Positions 20,311-30,213 of a stretch of DNA of 64,000 nt are shown here, one piece after another (position 1 is the stretch's first letter; every line of letters begins with the position of its first letter). The translations under genes were made by a program, and so were the position numbers. The notes under the pieces were generated by a model that was not told the origin of the DNA, made no database searches, and saw nothing but the letters and a program-made list of their open reading frames with translations. This DNA is from Prochlorococcus marinus str. MIT 0919 (GTDB lineage Bacteria; Cyanobacteriota; Cyanobacteriia; PCC-6307; Cyanobiaceae). The DNA lies in contig NZ_CP114779.1 of assembly GCF_027359375.1 (NCBI RefSeq), positions 434,001 through 498,000 on the forward strand, read 5' to 3'.

Positions 20311-22902
20311 ATGACTCCCAAACAAGAACAATTTACTGAAAATGCTTGGAGTGCTATTTTAAAAGCCCAAGAAATTGCTCAAGAAAATTACCAACAATAT
20401 ATTGAAACAGAGCATTTACTTCTATCACTCATAACAGAAAACGATCTTACAAAGAGGATTCTACAAAAAACCAACGTATCAACAGAAATTATCACTGTTA
20501 CTACAAGTCAATATTTAGATAAACAACCTAAATTAAGATTGAAGGCAGAATCTATATTTATAGGTGAAAATTTAAACAAGGCATTAGACAGAGCTGATCA
20601 GGAGAAAGCTACTCTAAATGATAGCTATATATCTGTTGAGCATTTATTAATAGCACTATGCACAGACAAAAGATGCTGTGAAAAGATATTCAGCAGAGTA
20701 AATCTAAATAAGAAGGTCCTTTATTCCATAATAATGGAGATAAGAGGTAATCAAAAAGTGACAGACAAACATGCAGAAGACAACTATCAAGCCTTAGAGA
20801 AATATGGCAGAAATCTTACCAATGAAGCCTTAGCAGGCAAAGTTGACCCAGTGATTGGAAGAGATGAAGAAATTCGCCGTACTATTCAGATCCTTAGCAG
20901 AAGAACAAAAAATAACCCAGTATTAATTGGCGAGCCAGGCGTAGGGAAAACAGCAATAGTTGAGGGTCTAGCCCAAAGAATAGTGAATGGTGACGTCCCA
21001 TCAGTACTGAACAAACGACAATTAATTGCTCTTGATATGGGAGCACTGATAGCAGGTGCAAAATACAGAGGAGAATTCGAAGAAAGACTTAAAGCTGTTC
21101 TAAAAGAGGTAACTTCCTCGGAAGGGAAGATAGTTCTATTTATTGATGAAATACATACTGTCGTTGGCGCTGGAGCAGCAGGAGGTTCAATGGATGCAAG
21201 TAATTTATTAAAACCAATGTTGGCAAGAGGTGAACTGAGATGTATTGGTGCAACAACTATTAATGAGCATCGAATTCATATTGAGAAGGACCAAGCACTA
21301 GAGAGGAGATTTCAACAAGTTCTTATAAGTCAACCATCAGTAGAAGACACTATATCAATACTTAGGGGACTCAAGGAAAGGTATGAAGTTCATCATGGAG
21401 TAAGAATATCGGACAATGCTTTAGTCGCTGCAGCGTCCTTAAGTAATAGATATATAGCTGAAAGATTTTTACCAGATAAAGCTATAGACCTTATAGATGA
21501 AGCAGCGGCAAAATTAAAAATGGAAATAACATCTAAGCCTGAGGAAGTAGATGAAATTGATAGAAAAATACTGCAATTACAGATGGAGAAACTATCTTTA
21601 ACAAGAGAGTCAGATTCTATAAGCAAAGAGAGGCTTTCCATTATTGAGATTGAATTAGAAGTTTTAATTTCGAAGCAATATTTATTAAATAAACAATGGG
21701 AAAAAGAAAAAAGCTCAATAAGTGAACTCTCTTTAATAAAAGAAGAAATAGAAAAAGTACAATTACTTATTGAACAAGCAAAAAGAGATTATGATTTAAA
21801 CAAAGCTGCAGAGCTAGAATTTGGGACTTTAGTTAAATTACAGAATGAACTCAGATTAAAAGAAGATCAAATTAAAAATGAAATAAAATCTAGTAACAAA
21901 TCACTCCTTAGAGAGCAAGTGACAGAAGATGATATATCAGAGGTAATTTCTAAGTGGACCTCAATACCAATATCAAAGCTTACAAAATCTGATGTAGAAA
22001 AAGTACTTGGGTTAAATAATAAGTTAAGCAGTAAAGTTATTGGACAAGGGAATGCAATTAAATCTATCTCTAATGCAATTCTTAGATCCAAAACAGGCTT
22101 AAGTGATCCAAACAAGCCAATTGCAAGTTTCTTATTTCTAGGTCCAACTGGAGTGGGGAAAACAGAACTTACTAAATCATTAGCATACGAATTGTTTGAT
22201 AGTTATAAGGCAATAATTAGAATAGATATGTCAGAGTACATGGAGAAACATTCCATCAGTCGGCTAATAGGTGCTCCTCCTGGATATGTAGGTTATGAAG
22301 CAGGTGGGCAACTTTCAGAATCAGTAAGAAGGCGTCCTTATTCAGTATTGTTATTTGATGAAATAGAAAAAGCTCATCCAGAAATATTTAATTTAATGCT
22401 ACAAATACTTGATGAGGGTAGAGTTACTGACAATCAAGGAAAGACAATAAATTTCACCAATACAATAATTATCATGACAAGCAATATTGGAAGTCAATCA
22501 ATCATTGAGTTGTCAAATGATGTATCTAAACAGAAGGAAATTGATATATTGATAAAAAAGGAATTAAATAAAGTATTCAGGCCTGAGTTTCTTAACAGGA
22601 TTGATGAGTCGATAATCTTTAATAGTCTGAATAAAGATGATATAGAAAAGATTGTAGAAATCCAACTTGAAAGGATTAGCGAAAGACTTAAAGGTAAGGG
22701 GCTTGAGCTAAATATTAGCACTGAAGCAATTAAATGGATTTGCTCAAAGGGATACGATCCAGTTTACGGGGCAAGACCTTTGAAAAGGACTATTCAAAAT
22801 GAACTGGAAAATCTTATCGCAAAGGCATTAATTCAAGATCTCTACAAAAACAAAAAAAATGTAAATGTAATTGTGCAAAATAATCAAATTTGTCTTAATT
22901 GA
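20311..22902 (+). CDS. clpB: ClpB-type AAA+ disaggregase
   Basis: This 863-residue Hsp100 chaperone of the ClpB type resolubilises aggregated protein together with DnaK. Two Clp N-repeats come first. The first AAA+ module follows (Walker [10 protein letters not shown] near residue 207), then a full-length coiled middle domain (about 390-520), then the second AAA+ module (Walker [10 protein letters not shown] near 612). The C-terminal [15 protein letters not shown] is typical. A TTG at 20275 would extend the start, but the ATG at 20311 ([13 protein letters not shown]) matches the family start. Cyanobacteria usually have two ClpB proteins; the AT-rich, lysine-rich sequence suggests the more divergent, ClpB2-like copy. 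Confidence 0.9.
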   Translation: MTPKQEQFTENAWSAILKAQEIAQENYQQYIETEHLLLSLITENDLTKRILQKTNVSTEIITVTTSQYLDKQPKLRLKAESIFIGENLNKALDRADQEKATLNDSYISVEHLLIALCTDKRCCEKIFSRVNLNKKVLYSIIMEIRGNQKVTDKHAEDNYQALEKYGRNLTNEALAGKVDPVIGRDEEIRRTIQILSRRTKNNPVLIGEPGVGKTAIVEGLAQRIVNGDVPSVLNKRQLIALDMGALIAGAKYRGEFEERLKAVLKEVTSSEGKIVLFIDEIHTVVGAGAAGGSMDASNLLKPMLARGELRCIGATTINEHRIHIEKDQALERRFQQVLISQPSVEDTISILRGLKERYEVHHGVRISDNALVAAASLSNRYIAERFLPDKAIDLIDEAAAKLKMEITSKPEEVDEIDRKILQLQMEKLSLTRESDSISKERLSIIEIELEVLISKQYLLNKQWEKEKSSISELSLIKEEIEKVQLLIEQAKRDYDLNKAAELEFGTLVKLQNELRLKEDQIKNEIKSSNKSLLREQVTEDDISEVISKWTSIPISKLTKSDVEKVLGLNNKLSSKVIGQGNAIKSISNAILRSKTGLSDPNKPIASFLFLGPTGVGKTELTKSLAYELFDSYKAIIRIDMSEYMEKHSISRLIGAPPGYVGYEAGGQLSESVRRRPYSVLLFDEIEKAHPEIFNLMLQILDEGRVTDNQGKTINFTNTIIIMTSNIGSQSIIELSNDVSKQKEIDILIKKELNKVFRPEFLNRIDESIIFNSLNKDDIEKIVEIQLERISERLKGKGLELNISTEAIKWICSKGYDPVYGARPLKRTIQNELENLIAKALIQDLYKNKKNVNVIVQNNQICLN

Positions 22903-22926
22903 TAATTTGTTGGTATTTATATTCTT

Positions 22927-23688
22927 CTAGCCAGGCAGGCTATCAAGGCTAAATCTGTAACCTTGTTGTCTAACAGTAGTGATACCTCCTCCATCTCCTA
23001 AACCAGCCTGCTCTAATTTTCTTCTAAGCGTAAGGACTTGAGTATCTACAGATCGAGGTCCTCCACTAAATGGTGGCCAGGCCATTCTTAGAAGTTCATG
23101 CCTGCTTCTTACCATTCCAGGTGGCATAAGCAAAGCACAAAGAAGAGCAAATTCTCTAGGACTTAATTCAACTGGTTTCTCTCTTAGAGTTACTTGCCTC
23201 AAAAGAAGATGAACTTCTAGCGGGCCAACAGTCACTCGTTCTTGAAGTCCAACTCTCCCTCTCTTTAAAAGAGTCCTACATCGCGCTGCAAGCTCCTCAA
23301 GACCAAACGGCTTCCGAAGAACATCATCTGCACCATCATCTAAAAGCCCTACTAGAGACTCCACACCTGCTCTTGCTGTTAAAACTATTACAGGGCAACC
23401 AAGTTGTTGAGCAAGGTTCAAAGCTGAACTCTTGTCAAGCAATTCAGCACTTACAAGAAGATCAGGGGACTGATCTCTGCATAAATCTATTGCGTCTTCC
23501 GTTGAGCCAACCGCTGCTGCAAGATGACCATCCTGCCTAAGCCTTTGGACCAAAACCGTTCGCAAAGTTGGGTGAGGCTCTACTACCAATACCTTCGAAG
23601 GGCTTTCAGAGGTTGGTTGAATAGCAAAACTACTAGTTAAAGACTGAGCGCTTTGCTCATCCGAAAGTAGGTCTGAAGTTGTTGTCAC
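22927..23688 (-). CDS. OmpR-type response regulator with degenerate receiver
   Basis: This protein of 253 residues (from the GTG at 23688) has an N-terminal receiver domain (VLVVEPHPTLRTVLVQRLR to VLRKPFGLEELAARCRTLL) and a C-terminal winged-helix DNA-binding domain (LSPREFALLCALL, then SVDTQVLTLRRKLE, then TVRQQGYRFS). The phosphoacceptor Asp is replaced by Ala in PDLLVSAELL. The N-terminal acidic pair is reduced to a single Glu. The Thr (VLTAR) and Lys (RKPFG) are kept. It is probably phosphorylation-independent. A TTG/ATG extension to 23760 would leave only 3 bp to the divergent gene, so the GTG start is preferred. It converges with clpB. Confidence 0.8.
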   Translation of the reverse strand: MTTTSDLLSDEQSAQSLTSSFAIQPTSESPSKVLVVEPHPTLRTVLVQRLRQDGHLAAAVGSTEDAIDLCRDQSPDLLVSAELLDKSSALNLAQQLGCPVIVLTARAGVESLVGLLDDGADDVLRKPFGLEELAARCRTLLKRGRVGLQERVTVGPLEVHLLLRQVTLREKPVELSPREFALLCALLMPPGMVRSRHELLRMAWPPFSGGPRSVDTQVLTLRRKLEQAGLGDGGGITTVRQQGYRFSLDSLPG

Positions 23689-23763
23689 AGGCCAGAACAA
23701 AGCTCCTTTAAAATAACCAATTAATAGGCTAGATGAGAAAAAACCTAGCCTTAATAGCAAAAA

Positions 23764-24036
23764 ATGACATCACAAACATTCGAAGACCCAGAAGCTATTA
23801 AGCATTTCCAAGCAATATGCGATGCATGCCAAGAACTGATCAGCAGATACCATAGCCCATCAGAACTCAAGCTTTATGCAGATGGATACATAGATGCATT
23901 AAGAAAAACAAAACGACTAAATTCTAAAGACCAAGAAAAGCTTGAAAAACTCGTAAATAGATGGATTTTGGATCCTTCTAGCTTTGTTGGTCCAGATGGA
24001 GATATAAACAACCTTTATTTTTTAAAAAGGGATTAA
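23764..24036 (+). CDS. Small conserved cyanobacterial protein (DUF6761-like)
   Basis: This is a 90-residue soluble protein, mostly helical, containing SELKLYADGYIDALRK and a DPSSF segment near the C-terminus. From memory the pattern fits a small family found across cyanobacteria (DUF6761) with no known function. It starts with ATG, read divergently from the response regulator, and its stop is 4 bp from the converging glutaredoxin gene. No motif suggests an enzyme. Confidence 0.6.
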   Translation: MTSQTFEDPEAIKHFQAICDACQELISRYHSPSELKLYADGYIDALRKTKRLNSKDQEKLEKLVNRWILDPSSFVGPDGDINNLYFLKRD

Positions 24037-24040
24037 AAGC

Positions 24041-24364
24041 CTAAGAAGCCAAAGCAATTTCTAACTTCTCCTTAAGTTCTCCAGAGTTATACATCTCAAT
24101 TAAGATGTCAGAACCACCGATAAATTCGCCCTTTACGTATACCTGAGGGATTGTAGGCCAATTGGAATATTCTTTAATACCTTCTCTTATGTCCGCATCC
24201 GATAAAACGTCAAAAGTCTCAAAAGAGATTCCTAATGAGTTCAGGATTTGCACAACATTATTAGAAAACCCACATTGAGGCATCAATTTATTGCCTTTCA
24301 TAAAGACAAAAATTGGATTGGACTGGATTAAAGACTCAATTTGAGTACGTGTATTTAAATCCAT
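24041..24364 (-). CDS. grxD: Monothiol glutaredoxin (Grx4 type)
   Basis: This 107-residue protein has the monothiol active site CGFS at residues 31-34. It also has the glutathione-binding WPTIPQVYVKGEFIGG segment and the GSD motif. CGFS glutaredoxins bind a [2Fe-2S] cluster with glutathione and deliver or store it, typically in partnership with BolA proteins. The adjacent upstream gene is a BolA homolog 2 bp away on the same strand, so the two almost certainly form an operon. Confidence 0.95.
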   Translation of the reverse strand: MDLNTRTQIESLIQSNPIFVFMKGNKLMPQCGFSNNVVQILNSLGISFETFDVLSDADIREGIKEYSNWPTIPQVYVKGEFIGGSDILIEMYNSGELKEKLEIALAS

Positions 24365-24366
24365 TT

Positions 24367-24606
24367 TTAATTTTGCTTAGGGACAGATGTATTTAGAGCT
24401 AAAGCGTGAATCGCTTCAGAAGCAAGCTCATTCTTAAGAGCTGCATAGATTAATTGATGCTGTTTGATTCGTGAAAGACCAATGAAAGATGGTGAAACTA
24501 CATTTACTTGTAGGTGGTCACCACCTCCGCTTAAATCCTCAACAGTTACTTTTGCATCAGGTAGAACCTTTTTAATTGATTCAATAACTTGATTGGAATG
24601 TACCAT
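24367..24606 (-). CDS. BolA family protein
   Basis: This is a 79-residue BolA-fold protein. The conserved core is visible in [24 protein letters not shown] followed by [13 protein letters not shown]. The histidine in HALAL is the usual Fe-S ligand with a monothiol glutaredoxin. It sits 2 bp upstream of grxD, a gene pairing found in many bacteria. Its role is probably Fe-S or iron homeostasis as a Grx4 partner. Confidence 0.92.
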   Translation of the reverse strand: MVHSNQVIESIKKVLPDAKVTVEDLSGGGDHLQVNVVSPSFIGLSRIKQHQLIYAALKNELASEAIHALALNTSVPKQN

Positions 24607-24620
24607 TTATAAAATTTTAT

Positions 24621-25154
24621 TTAGTAAACATTTTTTCTTCCACCAGCATACGGAATATTCACAAATCCCAATTCAACCAAAGCTTGATATGCCTGTTGAC
24701 CTTCAGCTTTTGCTGGTGTCATTACTCGGACCACTTCAACTAGAAGAGGAACAGCAACTTCTGGCTGGTTTTTCTTCCGAAATAGGTTGGCCAGCCTAAG
24801 GTTACTTTTTGCGAGCATTCCAAGTACTTTCCGACCATTTGAATCCATTTCACGGGGAATTCGGGCATCCATTCCTTTAAAGGCACTTCCAATATCCCTA
24901 TAAAAACTAAGTAATTGCTTGGAAACATCCCGAGCTTTATCAAATTCAACTCTTGCTTTGTCTAGATCACCTTTTAAAAATAAGTCATCACCTTTGTCCA
25001 AAAAAGTTTGAACAGTATCTAGATTCAAGCCTGATCGTTCAGTAGAAAGAACTTTGTAATTTTCAGGAGAAGATGTTTCAGCGAATGCAGAAATATCAGA
25101 GAAAAGCAAACCTGCAAAAATGGCACATGCTGCTAAAGGATGACGACAACTCAT
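24621..25154 (-). CDS. Secreted TPR-like protein
   Basis: This protein of about 177 residues starts at ATG 25154 (MSCRHPLAACAIFAGLLF), a signal peptide with likely cleavage after SAFA. A TTG two codons upstream is possible but less likely. The mature part is helical, with two tetratricopeptide-like stretches (FLKGDLDKARVEFDKARD and FRKKNQPEVAVPLLVEVV). It is probably exported to the periplasm or thylakoid lumen, where TPR proteins often aid assembly. The function is not known. It is followed by bolA and grxD on the same strand. Confidence 0.7.
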   Translation of the reverse strand: MSCRHPLAACAIFAGLLFSDISAFAETSSPENYKVLSTERSGLNLDTVQTFLDKGDDLFLKGDLDKARVEFDKARDVSKQLLSFYRDIGSAFKGMDARIPREMDSNGRKVLGMLAKSNLRLANLFRKKNQPEVAVPLLVEVVRVMTPAKAEGQQAYQALVELGFVNIPYAGGRKNVY

Positions 25155-25189
25155 ATACAAAAGAGATTTAAGATGACTTTAGACTTTTA

Positions 25190-25870
25190 CTAAATACGTC
25201 CCACAATTCTAAGGGCAGCTTGTTCAGCTGCATGCATCCTTTGAGATAGCGTGACGTTAAATTCGTGAGCTGCTTCCTTTCCTAATTTAGAGATTCCTAT
25301 AGGTTCTTGGAAACTAATCGCAGCCGTTCCAAAAGGTTTAGGAATAACTTCACTATAAGCAAGGCCTATTGGCAAAACTTGCACGTCAACACCTCTCTTA
25401 GAAGCGAGCTGTGAAAGACGCACTAAACCTTGCTCCAATTTCAAAGGTTCACCTGTTCGATTAATTCGACCTTCTGGGAAAACAACCAATTGCTCCCCTG
25501 CCATCATTAAATCAACTGAATACCTCAAAGAAATAAGTGATGGTCTTAGTTGGTCTACTGGATAACACCCCAATCGATTTAAAAACCAGCCCTGCAAACC
25601 CTTCATTTCTGAAAGAGTAACCATAAACCTACAATCTCTATTAGAAACCCTCCTTCCAGCTGCCATAGTCAACATAAGAGCATCCCATCGAGAACGATGA
25701 GTTGGAGCTAAAACCAAAGGTCCATTTAATGGCAAATATTGTTTTCCTAAGACAATTGTTCTACTAAAGAAAGTCTTTAGGGCTAGATCTTGAGTTGCAA
25801 GCATTGCAAGTTTGCTCCAGAGGGGATCTACCCCAAGGCATAAATGTTGTTCGCGATTAACCTGGCTCAA
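25190..25870 (-). CDS. plsC: 1-acyl-sn-glycerol-3-phosphate acyltransferase family
   Basis: This 226-residue acyltransferase has motif I, H-x4-D, in THRSRWDALML and motif III, FPEGRINRTGEP. These are the catalytic and glycerol-phosphate binding motifs of the PlsC family, which acylates lysophosphatidate at position 2 in membrane lipid synthesis. The GVDPLWSKLAM segment before the first motif is consistent with a TTG start at 25870; an ATG at codon 23 is the alternative. No transmembrane span is obvious. It is read divergently from pdxJ. Confidence 0.85.
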   Translation of the reverse strand: MSQVNREQHLCLGVDPLWSKLAMLATQDLALKTFFSRTIVLGKQYLPLNGPLVLAPTHRSRWDALMLTMAAGRRVSNRDCRFMVTLSEMKGLQGWFLNRLGCYPVDQLRPSLISLRYSVDLMMAGEQLVVFPEGRINRTGEPLKLEQGLVRLSQLASKRGVDVQVLPIGLAYSEVIPKPFGTAAISFQEPIGISKLGKEAAHEFNVTLSQRMHAAEQAALRIVGRI

Positions 25871-26019
25871 GAAGGATAAAATGCTAAAAAGCTTTTTTGA
25901 GAAGTAGAGTCTGGAAATATTTCCCTACTAAAGATATTGGGCAGTTAAAGCAGCGGCTAAACAATTTAATTAAATGTGTGCAAGTCAGTTAATAAACTGT
26001 TAGATGAGTGATTTTTTTT

Positions 26020-26760
26020 ATGGCAAGTCTTGGAGTAAACATTGATCACATTGCAAACGTGCGACAGGCACGCCTAGCAAATGAGCCCGATCCAGTACAA
26101 ATGGCATTTCTTGCTGAACTTGGAGGTGCGGATGGAATTACAGTTCACCTTCGAGAAGACAGAAGACATATTCAAGATGAAGACGTCAGTCTTTTAAGAA
26201 AAACTATTCATACAAAGTTGAATTTAGAAATGGCTGCGACAGATGAAATGGTTGCAATAGCTATTAAAACAAAACCTAATATGGTTACTCTTGTACCTGA
26301 AAGAAGAGAAGAAATAACCACAGAGGGGGGGCTAGATGTTTTTAAAAATACAAAACTATTAAAACCAAAAGTTGATCGAATTCAATCCGAAGGTATAGAA
26401 GTCAGCCTTTTTATTGATCCACTAGAGAGTCAAATCGAAGCTTCGAAAGAAATTGGAGCGGGATGGATTGAAATACACACAGGCTGCTATGCGAATGCAA
26501 AGCGGGAGGAGGAAACAAAGCAATTAGCCAAAATCCAAGAGAGTGTTGCACGCGCTAAATCTTTTGGTTTGCATGTAAATGCTGGGCATGGTCTTACCTA
26601 TCAAAATGTTGAACCAATAGCCTCTATCCATGGAATAGAAGAACTAAATATCGGACATACGATAGTTGCTAGAGCATTGGCAGTCGGACTTAAAGACGCT
26701 GTTAGAGAAATGAAAGAACTTGTAAAAAACCCTCGCCAAGACAATTTATTTATAAAATAG
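26020..26760 (+). CDS. pdxJ: Pyridoxine 5'-phosphate synthase
   Basis: This 246-residue TIM-barrel enzyme condenses 1-deoxyxylulose-5-phosphate with 3-amino-acetone phosphate to give pyridoxine 5'-phosphate. The start [15 protein letters not shown] is the family signature, with [26 protein letters not shown] and [12 protein letters not shown] following. The ATG at 26020 (MASLGVNID) is preferred over a GTG four codons upstream. It indicates de novo vitamin B6 synthesis by the DXP-dependent route. Confidence 0.96.
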   Translation: MASLGVNIDHIANVRQARLANEPDPVQMAFLAELGGADGITVHLREDRRHIQDEDVSLLRKTIHTKLNLEMAATDEMVAIAIKTKPNMVTLVPERREEITTEGGLDVFKNTKLLKPKVDRIQSEGIEVSLFIDPLESQIEASKEIGAGWIEIHTGCYANAKREEETKQLAKIQESVARAKSFGLHVNAGHGLTYQNVEPIASIHGIEELNIGHTIVARALAVGLKDAVREMKELVKNPRQDNLFIK

Positions 26761-26766
26761 TTGAAT

Positions 26767-26850
26767 AGAGATGTTTTTATAGGCACAAAGTTTCAGAATT
26801 AGTAAAATGACTAAAAGACAATTTAAAATTACGATCTTCAAAACATCTCT
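26767..26850. repeat. Perfect 11-bp inverted repeat spaced 62 bp
   Basis: AGAGATGTTTT (26767-26777) and its exact complement AAAACATCTCT (26840-26850) bracket 62 bases in the 116-bp gap between pdxJ and recC. As RNA it could close a stem around a long loop. It is not followed by a T run and does not fold as a tRNA. It could be a small RNA, a leader structure of recC, or chance in AT-rich DNA. Confidence 0.55.
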
Positions 26851-26876
26851 GTAACACTTTCTACTATTCAGGAACC

Positions 26877-29800
26877 TTGTTAACAATCTATAGGAGCAAT
26901 AGAGCTGAGTGGTTGGCGGAGGTGTTGGCAGAGCAACTACGACTAACTCCTCCAGATTTATTTGAAGAAGTAGATGTAATTGTTAATACTTGGCCAACTG
27001 GTAGATGGCTTAGCGAACAAGTTGCTTCAGTTAATGGCATAAATGCCTTGGTTAATTTCCCCTTCCCTGGTACATATTTAAGAAAACTAGCTCATGATTT
27101 TCTAGGCTCAGAATTTACAAGAAAAGATAATCCTTGGAGTGCAGAGCAACTTACCTGGAGAATTATCGAATCATTACCTGAGCTACTTAAAAAAAATCAA
27201 GCCGCTGTTTTACTCAATTGGCTAGATAATTATAGTGATCAAGACCTAAGTATTACTGCAGAAAAGTGGCAATTGGCTAAATCAATTAGTGAAGCCTTTG
27301 ATGATTATCTTTTGTACAGACCTGAATTAATAGGGAATTGGTGTAGAACTAATAAAGCATCTAAAGATATAAGTAAATCTCTACCTGCAGATAGTCAATG
27401 GCAACCTCTTTTATTCAAATTAGTTAAAGAAAAAATTATAAAAGAACCTTTTTGTATGCAGGTTAATGAGATTATCAACAAGTTAAAACTTGGCGAAAAG
27501 TCTAAGAAGGATCTCCCAGCACAGTTTTATATTTTTGGAGTGAACAGCTTGGCTCCTCTTCAAATAGAACTTATCCAAGCATTGTCATCAACAATAAACA
27601 TAGAAATTTTTCTTTTAACACCTTGTCAAGATTTATGGACTCGCTGCAAAGAAAAAAGAGAAAAGATTGAACATAATTCTTACACTAAAATTAATAAATT
27701 TTGGTTACTAGGCAAACCAAGACTTGAGGCAAATTTAGGCCGCATGGGATCTGAATTTGAACAACTACTAGAAGGTAGTGGAGAATATCAGCTGGGGGAA
27801 TGGCAAGAACGAAACCTCTTTGCAATGCCAGCAAGTATTTCAGAAAACGAAAGTAAGTTGCCAACATTACTAGAACAACTTCAACAAAAATTAGTAAATA
27901 AAGATTCAACAATTCAGCTAAGGAAAGAAGACGATGATAATTCCATTAGCTTTATTGAGTGCCCTGGGCAAAAGAGACAAGTTCAAGTAATCCGAGACCA
28001 AATCATTCAATTATTTGCATTAAATAAAAGTCTCCAACCAAAAGACATCTTAATCATGACACCTCATGTTGAAAGATTTGCCCCTTTAATTCCATCAGTC
28101 TTTAATGACAAGTCAGCAACAGGGGTAACTCTTCCATGGACAATAACGGATAGAAGTCAACAAAACGAAATAGGATTAATTCACTATTTAAATCAACTTT
28201 TAGATATAGCATGTGGAAAATTAACCGCAAGTAATCTAGATCAACTACTCACGCATGAAGTAATTAAAAATCGGTATAAATTGAATACAAAAGAAATTAA
28301 TAACATCACCTTTTGCTTACAAGAGGCAGGTTTTAGATGGGGTTTAGATGACATAGATAAAAACGGTGATGAAGCAAATAGTTTGACATGGTGTCTAGAA
28401 AGATGGCTCATGGGAGCTATATTTCCAAACGAATCAGAAGTTGTGCTAGGTGGATTAGCTCCATTTTCAAAAGGTATAAGTAATGAAGATCTATACAAGT
28501 GGTGGGAAGTACTTTCAAAAATAAGCAACCAAATAAAACTTCTAAGGAATAGTAAGAGATGTCATGAGTGGGTAAAACTCCTTAAAGAAATCGTTAATGA
28601 GCTTTCTGATCATGGAGATAACTGGTCTTGGGAATATCAGAATTTTTACGAAAAAATTGATGAATGGCTCAAAAATGTAGGAGATTTCGAATTCAATATT
28701 GAGACAGAAGTTATTGCGGACATTCTTAAAAGTCTTATATTTACTGAAACTGGTCGTTTTGGACATAGGTCAGGGAAAATTACGATTAGTGCGCTGGAAC
28801 CGATGAGGGCTATCCCTCACAAAGTAATTGTTCTAATGGGTTTAGATGAGGGAATATTCCCTCGACAAAATTATCGTCCTGGGTTTAACCTTCTAGAACA
28901 AAAAAGGTTATTAGGCGATCCTAAAAGTACAGATAAAGATCGATATGTTCTCATAGAAGCTTTAATGTCAGCAAGGCATAATTTGTTAATTACATGGAAT
29001 AGTAGAGATGAAAAGACAGGTGAACTTCTTCCACCTTCAAATCCAGTACAACAATGGTTGGAATATCTTGAAGGGGAACTTGGCGAAACAAAATCCAAAG
29101 AGATCCTGAAAAATCCTGACCCAAATCCACTCGATAAAAGGAATTTTATTTCCCAAGGGAATTTCCCTCCTTTTAGTTGCGACAAAAGAAATCTGCAGGC
29201 TCGAAAAGAAATTGACAAAATAACCAAAGTCAATTCTGTAGCTCTTGCGTTTCCACTCAAATGGAATTCTCATAAAGCCTCTGAGAATATAACCTTAACT
29301 CATGAGCAACTATTATCATGGCTTACAAGGCCTCAAGCAACCTGGCTAAAGCAATATGGAATTTACCCAAGAGAATTAGAGGCACCTATACAAGACCAAG
29401 ACCCATTAAGCCTTTCAGAATTGACAAGGTATAAACTTTTAAATGAGAATTTTAGAGACTTAATCAAGAATAGTATGAGTGACAAATTACAATTAAGTGG
29501 TAAGGAATTAAAAATAGATTGGGTGGGCAAGTACAAAGGTCAAGGAATTCTACCTCCAAAATCTGCTGCATTAATTGAAGAAGAACTATTAAATAGTCGG
29601 TGGCAAAATCTGTTATGCACGATCTCAAGACTTGGCGAGTTGAATAAAAAACAAATATGCTATAGAAATGAGGTAAAGGAATATCTAATAGCAGGTGAAA
29701 AATCAATTCTTATAGAGGTTGGCAGGTTGAAAGCTAAAAATATAATAGAAGGATGGTTAAATCACCTAAAATTATGTTCAAGCATTAAAAAGCCTACTAA

Positions 29801-30191
29801 AACGATAATAATTGCTAAAAGTATATCTAAATTAAAAAATAATAACTATCAAATATCTATTGAATTTGCCCCAATCCCAAGTAACAAAGCTAATGATTTT
29901 CTTATTGAACTAGAGAAAAATGCATACAATGGCTTATCAGAATGCTGGCCAGTTCCTCCAAATAGTGGCTGGGAGCTTGCCCTAGCAAGACATAAAAATT
30001 CAGATCAAGCAGATGTCATTTTCAAAAGGAATTGGGAGGGAGCTTACAATTTTAAAGGTGAGCGTAATGCACCTGAGATGCAAGTTTGCTTTGGATATGA
30101 TTCAGAAGCAGAGACTTTTTTAAAAAATAAATCATTTAATCAATGTTTAAAAATTCTATATAGACCATTATTGGAAAATCTTCTTTATTAG
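26877..30191 (+). CDS. recC: Exodeoxyribonuclease V gamma subunit
   Basis: This 1104-residue RecC homolog uses a TTG start (LTIYRSNRAEWLAEVLAEQL) that gives the typical family beginning. WPTGRWLSEQVA, VNFPFPGTYLRKLA and FIFGVNSLAPLQIELI are RecC-like. ALEPMRAIPHKVIVLMGLDE corresponds to the inactivated helicase motifs, and FPRQNYRPGFNLL follows. RecC recognises Chi-like sites and holds RecB and RecD together on double-strand ends. Length is close to E. coli RecC (1122). The recB and recD genes follow, with one gene between recC and recB. Confidence 0.9.
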   Translation: MLTIYRSNRAEWLAEVLAEQLRLTPPDLFEEVDVIVNTWPTGRWLSEQVASVNGINALVNFPFPGTYLRKLAHDFLGSEFTRKDNPWSAEQLTWRIIESLPELLKKNQAAVLLNWLDNYSDQDLSITAEKWQLAKSISEAFDDYLLYRPELIGNWCRTNKASKDISKSLPADSQWQPLLFKLVKEKIIKEPFCMQVNEIINKLKLGEKSKKDLPAQFYIFGVNSLAPLQIELIQALSSTINIEIFLLTPCQDLWTRCKEKREKIEHNSYTKINKFWLLGKPRLEANLGRMGSEFEQLLEGSGEYQLGEWQERNLFAMPASISENESKLPTLLEQLQQKLVNKDSTIQLRKEDDDNSISFIECPGQKRQVQVIRDQIIQLFALNKSLQPKDILIMTPHVERFAPLIPSVFNDKSATGVTLPWTITDRSQQNEIGLIHYLNQLLDIACGKLTASNLDQLLTHEVIKNRYKLNTKEINNITFCLQEAGFRWGLDDIDKNGDEANSLTWCLERWLMGAIFPNESEVVLGGLAPFSKGISNEDLYKWWEVLSKISNQIKLLRNSKRCHEWVKLLKEIVNELSDHGDNWSWEYQNFYEKIDEWLKNVGDFEFNIETEVIADILKSLIFTETGRFGHRSGKITISALEPMRAIPHKVIVLMGLDEGIFPRQNYRPGFNLLEQKRLLGDPKSTDKDRYVLIEALMSARHNLLITWNSRDEKTGELLPPSNPVQQWLEYLEGELGETKSKEILKNPDPNPLDKRNFISQGNFPPFSCDKRNLQARKEIDKITKVNSVALAFPLKWNSHKASENITLTHEQLLSWLTRPQATWLKQYGIYPRELEAPIQDQDPLSLSELTRYKLLNENFRDLIKNSMSDKLQLSGKELKIDWVGKYKGQGILPPKSAALIEEELLNSRWQNLLCTISRLGELNKKQICYRNEVKEYLIAGEKSILIEVGRLKAKNIIEGWLNHLKLCSSIKKPTKTIIIAKSISKLKNNNYQISIEFAPIPSNKANDFLIELEKNAYNGLSECWPVPPNSGWELALARHKNSDQADVIFKRNWEGAYNFKGERNAPEMQVCFGYDSEAETFLKNKSFNQCLKILYRPLLENLLY

Positions 30192-30213
30192 ATAACTTAT
30201 TTATCAATTGCAA

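Noticed and set aside
23689-23760. N-terminal extension of the response regulator
   Set aside because: It would put the start 3 bp from the divergent gene and adds a hydrophobic stretch with no family match.
26767-26850. tRNA-like fold from the inverted repeat
   Set aside because: There is an 11-bp outer stem, but no T-loop consensus, no anticodon arm and no conserved D-loop, and the sequence is AT-rich.
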